Below, in pieces: positions 59,917-64,000 of a DNA stretch of 64,000 nucleotides. The translations under genes were made by a program, and so were the position numbers. Each line of letters starts with the position of its first letter. The stretch's first letter is position 1. Source of the stretch: Deltaproteobacteria bacterium (GTDB lineage: Bacteria > Lernaellota > Lernaellaia > JACKCT01); NCBI GenBank assembly GCA_027493875.1, contig JAOSJX010000023.1:434001-498000 (forward strand), written 5' to 3'. Below the pieces are notes generated by a model. That model saw only the letters and a program-made list of their open reading frames with translations. It was not told the origin of the DNA and ran no database searches.

Positions 59917-62068
59917 TTACCGGCGAACCCGGTGCACTTGCGTCACGCCTTTCACCGTCTTCAAGTCGCGGATGATCGCATCAAGCTGATCCAGCCGGTT
60001 AACCTGCAAATGGAAATGCATCACCGCGGCATGCCGGTCCAAATGGGATGATGTGACTTCACTGATATTGACGCCGTGCCCGCCGATAACTTTGCTGACG
60101 TTCGACAGCAGCAGCGGCTCGTCCACCGTATGAACGTCTAGCTTGGCCAGAACGTCTCCGATTTCCTTGGACGTATCCCATTCGACGTCCACAATGCGTT
60201 CCGGGTCGACGGTTTCCAGTTCGTCACAATCGACCGCATGGATCGTAATGCCGCGTCCCCGCGTGATGAAGCCCTTGACCTCTTCCCCCGGGAGTGGGTT
60301 GCAGCACTTCGCGAGACTGAAGACGACTTCGTCGATCTCACCGATTTTGATGCCGCCGCCGCTTTTCCGTTTGAGAGGCCGGAGAATTTTTTTCGAGCGC
60401 GTCCTCTTTGAATTCGCCCGGCTCCGCGTCCTCGCCGATGATCTGCGCGATCAATTGCTGCAGCGAGATTTTTCCGACGCCGAGGTTTGCGTAGAGCCGG
60501 TTTACATCGGCCACGGCAAGATTCTTCGCCGCTTCTTCCAATTTGCCGGCCTTATCGAGCCGCGACAGGCTGAGCTTCCGCTTACGCAATTCCTTCTCAA
60601 GCAGCGACTTGCCGGCCTCGACGGACCGGTCCATCTCCTGTTTCCGAAGATACTCGCGTATTTTCGCGCGCGCCGACGTGGTCTTCACGAAACGCAGCCA
60701 ATCCCGGCTCGGCGCGTGATTCCGCCGCGTCATAATTTCCAAGCGGTCGCCCGAGACGAGTTTGTAGTCGAGCGGTACCATGTGGCCGTTAACGCGGGCA
60801 CCGACGCATTGGTGACCCACTTCCGTATGAATGCGGTAGGCGAAATCCACGGGCGTCGCGCCGCGCGGGAATGCCAACACATCACCCTTCGGCGTAAAAA
60901 CATAGGCTTCGTCCGGGAAGAGGTCGACCTTCAGGGCCTTCATGTATTCCCGGGGATTCTCCTCCTGATAAAGTTCGACCATCTTGCGCAGCCACTCGAA
61001 TTTCTCCGCGTCGCCCGTGGCCGCCGGGGCACGTCCCTCCTTGTAACGCCAGTGCGCCGCGATACCTTCTTCGGCAATGCGGTTCATCTCGACCGTTCGG
61101 ATCTGCACTTCCATTCGTTGGCCCCGCGGCCCGACGACGGTCGTGTGGAGGCTCTGATACATGTTCGCCTTCGGCAGTGCGATGTAATCCTTGAACCGGC
61201 CGGGTACCGGCTTCCACGTCGAATGCACGTAGCCGAGCGCCTCGTAACATTCCGCCACCGAGCCGACGATCACCCGGAACGCGATCAGGTCGTGCACCTG
61301 CTCGAAATCGAGTTCCTGCACCTGCATCTTTTTGTAGATGGAATGAACGTTTTTCAAGCGGCCGAGGATCTCCGCCTCGATACCGTGCCGTCCCATCAGA
61401 TCGCTGATCACGCCGATCACTTCATCGATAAACTGATCGCGCTCCCGGCGCCCTTGCGACAACTTGAACACGATCTCGTAATAGCCGCGCGGATCGATGT
61501 AACGTAGCGCGTGATCCTCGAGCTCGTTCTTGACCCATTGCATACCGAGCCGGTTGGCGAGCGGCGCGTAAATATCGATGGTTTCCTGGGCGATAAACCG
61601 GCGCTTTTCAGGCGGCATGTGCTCCAGCGTCCGCATGTTGTGCAGCCGGTCCGCGAGTTTGATGAGCAAGACGCGGAAGTCGCGCGAGGTGGCGATCAGA
61701 ATTTTCTTGAAATTCTCCGCTTGCTGATGCTCGCGGCTCGTGAACTGCATGCGGCCGATTTTCGTGACTCCGTCGACAAGCCCCGCGATGTCCTTGCCGA
61801 ACGCCTGCTCGATCTGCTCGAGCGTCGTCTCCGCGTTGTCCTCGACGGTGTCGTGCAGAAATCCCGTCGCCACGGTCAACGCGTCCATCCGCATCCGCGC
61901 GAGAATGTGACAAACCTCCAAGGGGTGCGACAGGTAAGGCTCACCGCTTTTGCGGAGCTGCCCCGCGTGCGCTTTCGCCGAAAACACGTAGGCGCGGCGG
62001 ATGAGATCCAGATCCGCGCCCGGATCGTGTTTTTTCACCTCGTCGAGGATGTCGCCGAGTCGGATCAT
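59917..62068 (-). CDS. relA/spoT: (p)ppGpp synthetase/hydrolase Rel/SpoT, interrupted
   Basis: Bifunctional stringent-response enzyme. About 717 codons. HD hydrolase domain (HAGQLRKSGEPYLSHP, FLHDTVEDN, RLHNMRTLEHMP), synthetase domain (ILGRLKNVHSIYKKMQ, YQSLHTTVVGPRGQRMEVQIRT), TGS domain (VFTPKGDVLAFPRGATPVDFAY) and a C-terminal ACT domain (VSKVIGGHGVNISEVTSS). The frame breaks near 60390 in a run of A (T6 on the plus strand) before LKRKSGGGI. An intact HD motif implies hydrolase activity. Start overlaps the gmk stop (ATGA). Confidence 0.93.
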
Positions 62069-62681
62069 TCGGGCCGGAAATCCTCCGGAAGGCGGTCGGC
62101 CGTGAGGGCTCGTCGGCTGCGTTCCGCGTAAATAATCGACATGAGATTCAGCAACGCTTCGTCAAAATCCTGATTGATCACCACATAGTCGTACGTCGGC
62201 AGATACGAGACCTCGTTCCGCACATGTTGGATACGCCGTTCGATTTCCTCGGCCGTATCCTCCGCCCGTCCGTAGAGCCGGGCGCGAAGGTCCTCAACGC
62301 TCGGCGCGATGATGAAAATAAGCACCGCGTCCGGATTTTTTCTCGCGGATTTGCGTCGCACCCTTTCCCTCGATATCGAGAAGAAGATCAGTCTTTTTCC
62401 CACCGCGCGCGGTCGATTTCATTCAACGACGTTCCGTAAAAGTGCCCGTGCACCTCCGCCCATTCCGCGAATTCCCCTTGATCGATCATCCTCTGAAAGG
62501 TCACGCGGTCGACAAAATGATAATCGCCGTTCGTGTGCTCCTCGCCGCGCGGCGCCCGCGTCGTGTGGCTGATCGAATAGCGCAGAGCCGGCACCTGGCC
62601 GACCAGTTCCCGGCTCAGACTTGTCTTGCCGGCCCCCGACGGAGCCGTCACGACAAAAAGGCGCCCGGTCCCCTCTTTCAT
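62065..62681 (-). CDS. gmk: Guanylate kinase, interrupted
   Basis: Phosphorylates GMP to GDP, feeding GTP and (p)ppGpp. About 205 codons. RLFVVTAPSGAGKTSLSREL (P-loop), SISHTTRAPRGEEHTNGDYHFV, AEWAEVHGHFYGTS, and later LLLDIEGKGATQIREK and IFIIAPSVEDLRARL. Breaks near 62400 and 62340. The ATG at 62681 is three bases before the yicC stop. Between gmk and rel the omega-subunit gene rpoZ, often present there, is missing. Confidence 0.92.
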
Positions 62682-62683
62682 CG

Positions 62684-63564
62684 TCACTCCACGTTTTGAA
62701 CTTGTTCGCGTATTTTCTCCACGCACGCCTTGGCCTCGACCACCAAGCGGGAAATATCGCCGCTCTGAACTTTATTTCCGAGCGTCGTGATTTCCCGGTT
62801 CATCTCCTGGCAAATAAAATCCAATCTTTTCCCGACGGGCGATCCGTCGGCGACGGCGGCCTCGAATTCCCGGATATGGCCAGCGAGGCGGACAACCTCC
62901 TCGCGCACGTCGGCCCGCGACGCCAGGATCGCGATTTCCTGGGCCAACCGATCCGGCTCGATCCCAGGCGTCGCGGCGACCGCCTCAATGCGGGTACGCG
63001 CGCGCTGCTCGATGTCCGTCATGGCCAGGGGATCGCCGACTCGAACTTTTTCACGGCGGCCTGCAACCCGCCGATTTGCGTTTTCAACTCACGCGCCAAC
63101 GCCGCCCCTTCCTTCTTTCTCATCCGAATCAGCGCCGTCAGCGCCTTGTCGGCCGCTTTTTCAATCAAGGGCCAAGAGCGGTCAATGTCTCGGCCGACCT
63201 CTTCCGCCACGAGCACGCCGGGCTGGGAGAGAACAAAAGCCGTATCAATCTCGTCCGAGAGGCCCAGCTCCTTCTGCAGCGACTTTACCTGCCGGAGAAG
63301 ACGGGCCGCGAGCTTGGCATCGATTTTCGGGGCGTGCGTTTCCGAGGCCGGCTCCCGGACCGAAAGAAAAAGGTCGACGCGGCCCCTCGCGAGGCGCGCC
63401 GCCACCATCTCGCGGATGCGGTTCTCAAGCGGCATGAACACCGCGGGAACGCGCGGATTGAGGTCGAAAAACCGGTTATTGACCGTCCGGATATCGCACG
63501 TAACGGAAACGGCGCCTTCCGCCGCCCGCCCGCGTCCGAATCCCGTCATACTTAAAATAGGCAC
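62684..63564 (-). CDS. yicC: YicC-family endoribonuclease-like protein, interrupted
   Basis: About 293 codons. Start GTG at 63564 with GGAGG upstream; residues VPILSMTGFGRGRAAEG, DIRTVNNRFFDLNPRVP and ENRIREMVAARLARGRVDL are typical. The second half (PDRLAQEIAILASRADVREEVVRLAGHI, GKRLDFICQEMNREITTLGNK) ends the family. The break near 63030 sits in a C4 run; one more C joins the halves. YicC family members are RNases or RNA-adaptors near gmk. Confidence 0.9.
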
Positions 63565-63613
63565 ACCGAACCTCCGTTCATCGAACGAAATTTCACTTAT
63601 CGGATAAGGGTGG

Positions 63614-64000
63614 TCAAGGGGCCGCGGGTTCGTGAGCGTGCCGGATCGCGTCGCGCAATTCCTCGACCGACGCCGCCGCCGTCCCGACCTTCCCGACGAC
63701 GATCCCCGCGGCATGATTGGCCAGCATGGCCGCGGCTTCCCAAGACGCGCCCGAAACCCGCGCCAGGCACGTCGCGGCGATGACGGCGTCCCCGGCGCCG
63801 GTCACGTCATACACCTGCCGGGCGACCGTGGGGATATGCGTCGGCCGCCGTCCCGGACGAAACAGCGACATGCCCAGTTGCGCGCGCGTAATGATCAGCG
63901 AACCCAATTCGAGCTTTTTTAGAATCCTTTTCCCGGCCGACTCGACCGACCGATCGTCCAATCCAAGCTTCACGCCGAGTATCTCCGCGGCCTCATGGTG
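63614..64000 (-). CDS. PfkB-family carbohydrate kinase, C-terminal part (HldE/RfaE-like)
   Basis: Only the last 129 codons are in the window; the start lies right of base 64000 in the minus direction. The anion-hole/catalytic motif YDVTGAGDAVIAATCLA and the preceding LELGSLIITRAQLGMSLFR and GRRPTHIPTVARQ fit D-glycero-beta-D-manno-heptose-7-phosphate kinases (RfaE domain I / HldE) better than generic ribokinase. Such an enzyme makes ADP-heptose for lipopolysaccharide core, which agrees with lptE here. Exact substrate is unproven. 49 bases separate it from yicC, so it may lead that operon. Confidence 0.82.
   Translation of the reverse strand, partial: HHEAAEILGVKLGLDDRSVESAGKRILKKLELGSLIITRAQLGMSLFRPGRRPTHIPTVARQVYDVTGAGDAVIAATCLARVSGASWEAAAMLANHAAGIVVGKVGTAAASVEELRDAIRHAHEPAAP

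Noticed and set aside
60143..61507. 454-codon plus-strand frame opposite rel
   Set aside because: Antisense to clear Rel motifs; no recognisable domain.

Overview
The window is a gene-dense, GC-rich bacterial chromosome segment of about 64 kb. It carries almost only housekeeping genes plus several secreted or lipoprotein families of unknown function. Gram-negative markers are clear: LptE, MurJ, a FadL/OmpP1-type outer-membrane protein, RlpA, and a heptose-kinase-like fragment. The outer-membrane biogenesis genes, two DUF4398-like lipoproteins, MopE-type metal-binding motifs, Asp-rich/Cys-rich lipoproteins, kelch and photosystem-II-stability-factor (BNR-like) secreted proteins, and an unfused PurQ beside a one-chain PurS-PurL suggest an uncultured lineage related to the old Deltaproteobacteria (Myxococcota, Desulfobacterota or Lernaellota-like). 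That placement is inference; nothing here is a taxonomic marker I can score.

Layout. 1-6.2 kb: end of galT, a fabH pair, an unknown helical protein, tRNA-His and a membrane spermidine-synthase-like protein. 6.2-16.9 kb, mostly minus strand: an Asp-rich lipoprotein, tRNA-Arg, purQ, purL, a second Asp-rich lipoprotein, a VOC protein, murJ, holA, lptE, a periplasmic protein, a rubredoxin-like protein and a DHH phosphoesterase, with rpsT on the plus strand. 17-24.6 kb: flavin reductase, peroxiredoxin, PolX, two unknowns, rsmI, an epimerase and a polytopic membrane protein. 24.6-31.2 kb: a large secreted BNR/PKD/Cys-rich protein, a ceramidase-like protein and a five-gene envelope operon. 31.3-35 kb: an FmdB-like protein and gcvH-gcvPA-gcvPB. 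35-37.8 kb: FadL-type porin and a Cys-rich lipoprotein. 37.9-53 kb: mutL-meaB-lipoprotein-kelch-miaA, hisC-aroA-cmk-rpsA-sppA-ihfB, then a phosphodiesterase, HIT, lapA, TPR/SPOR and FGE-like run. 53-64 kb: NAGPA-like, rlpA, a Cys-rich protein, pgpH, a sugar transferase, apaG, a MopE-like lipoprotein, rpmB, and the minus-strand yicC-gmk-rel group with the end of a PfkB kinase.

Two global properties matter when reading the annotation. First, genes are tightly packed with many 4-base ATGA or TTGA stop/start overlaps, so most blocks are probably operons. Second, roughly sixty single-base frame breaks interrupt genes whose two halves are otherwise perfectly conserved in different frames, including essential ones (murJ, holA, gmk, aroA, purL, rsmI). 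Many sit in homopolymers. I read these as assembly or sequencing indels, not decay, and list each such gene as one interrupted CDS spanning all its parts. No insertion sequence, CRISPR array, rRNA or prophage was seen, and no gene-free stretch exceeds about 250 bases.
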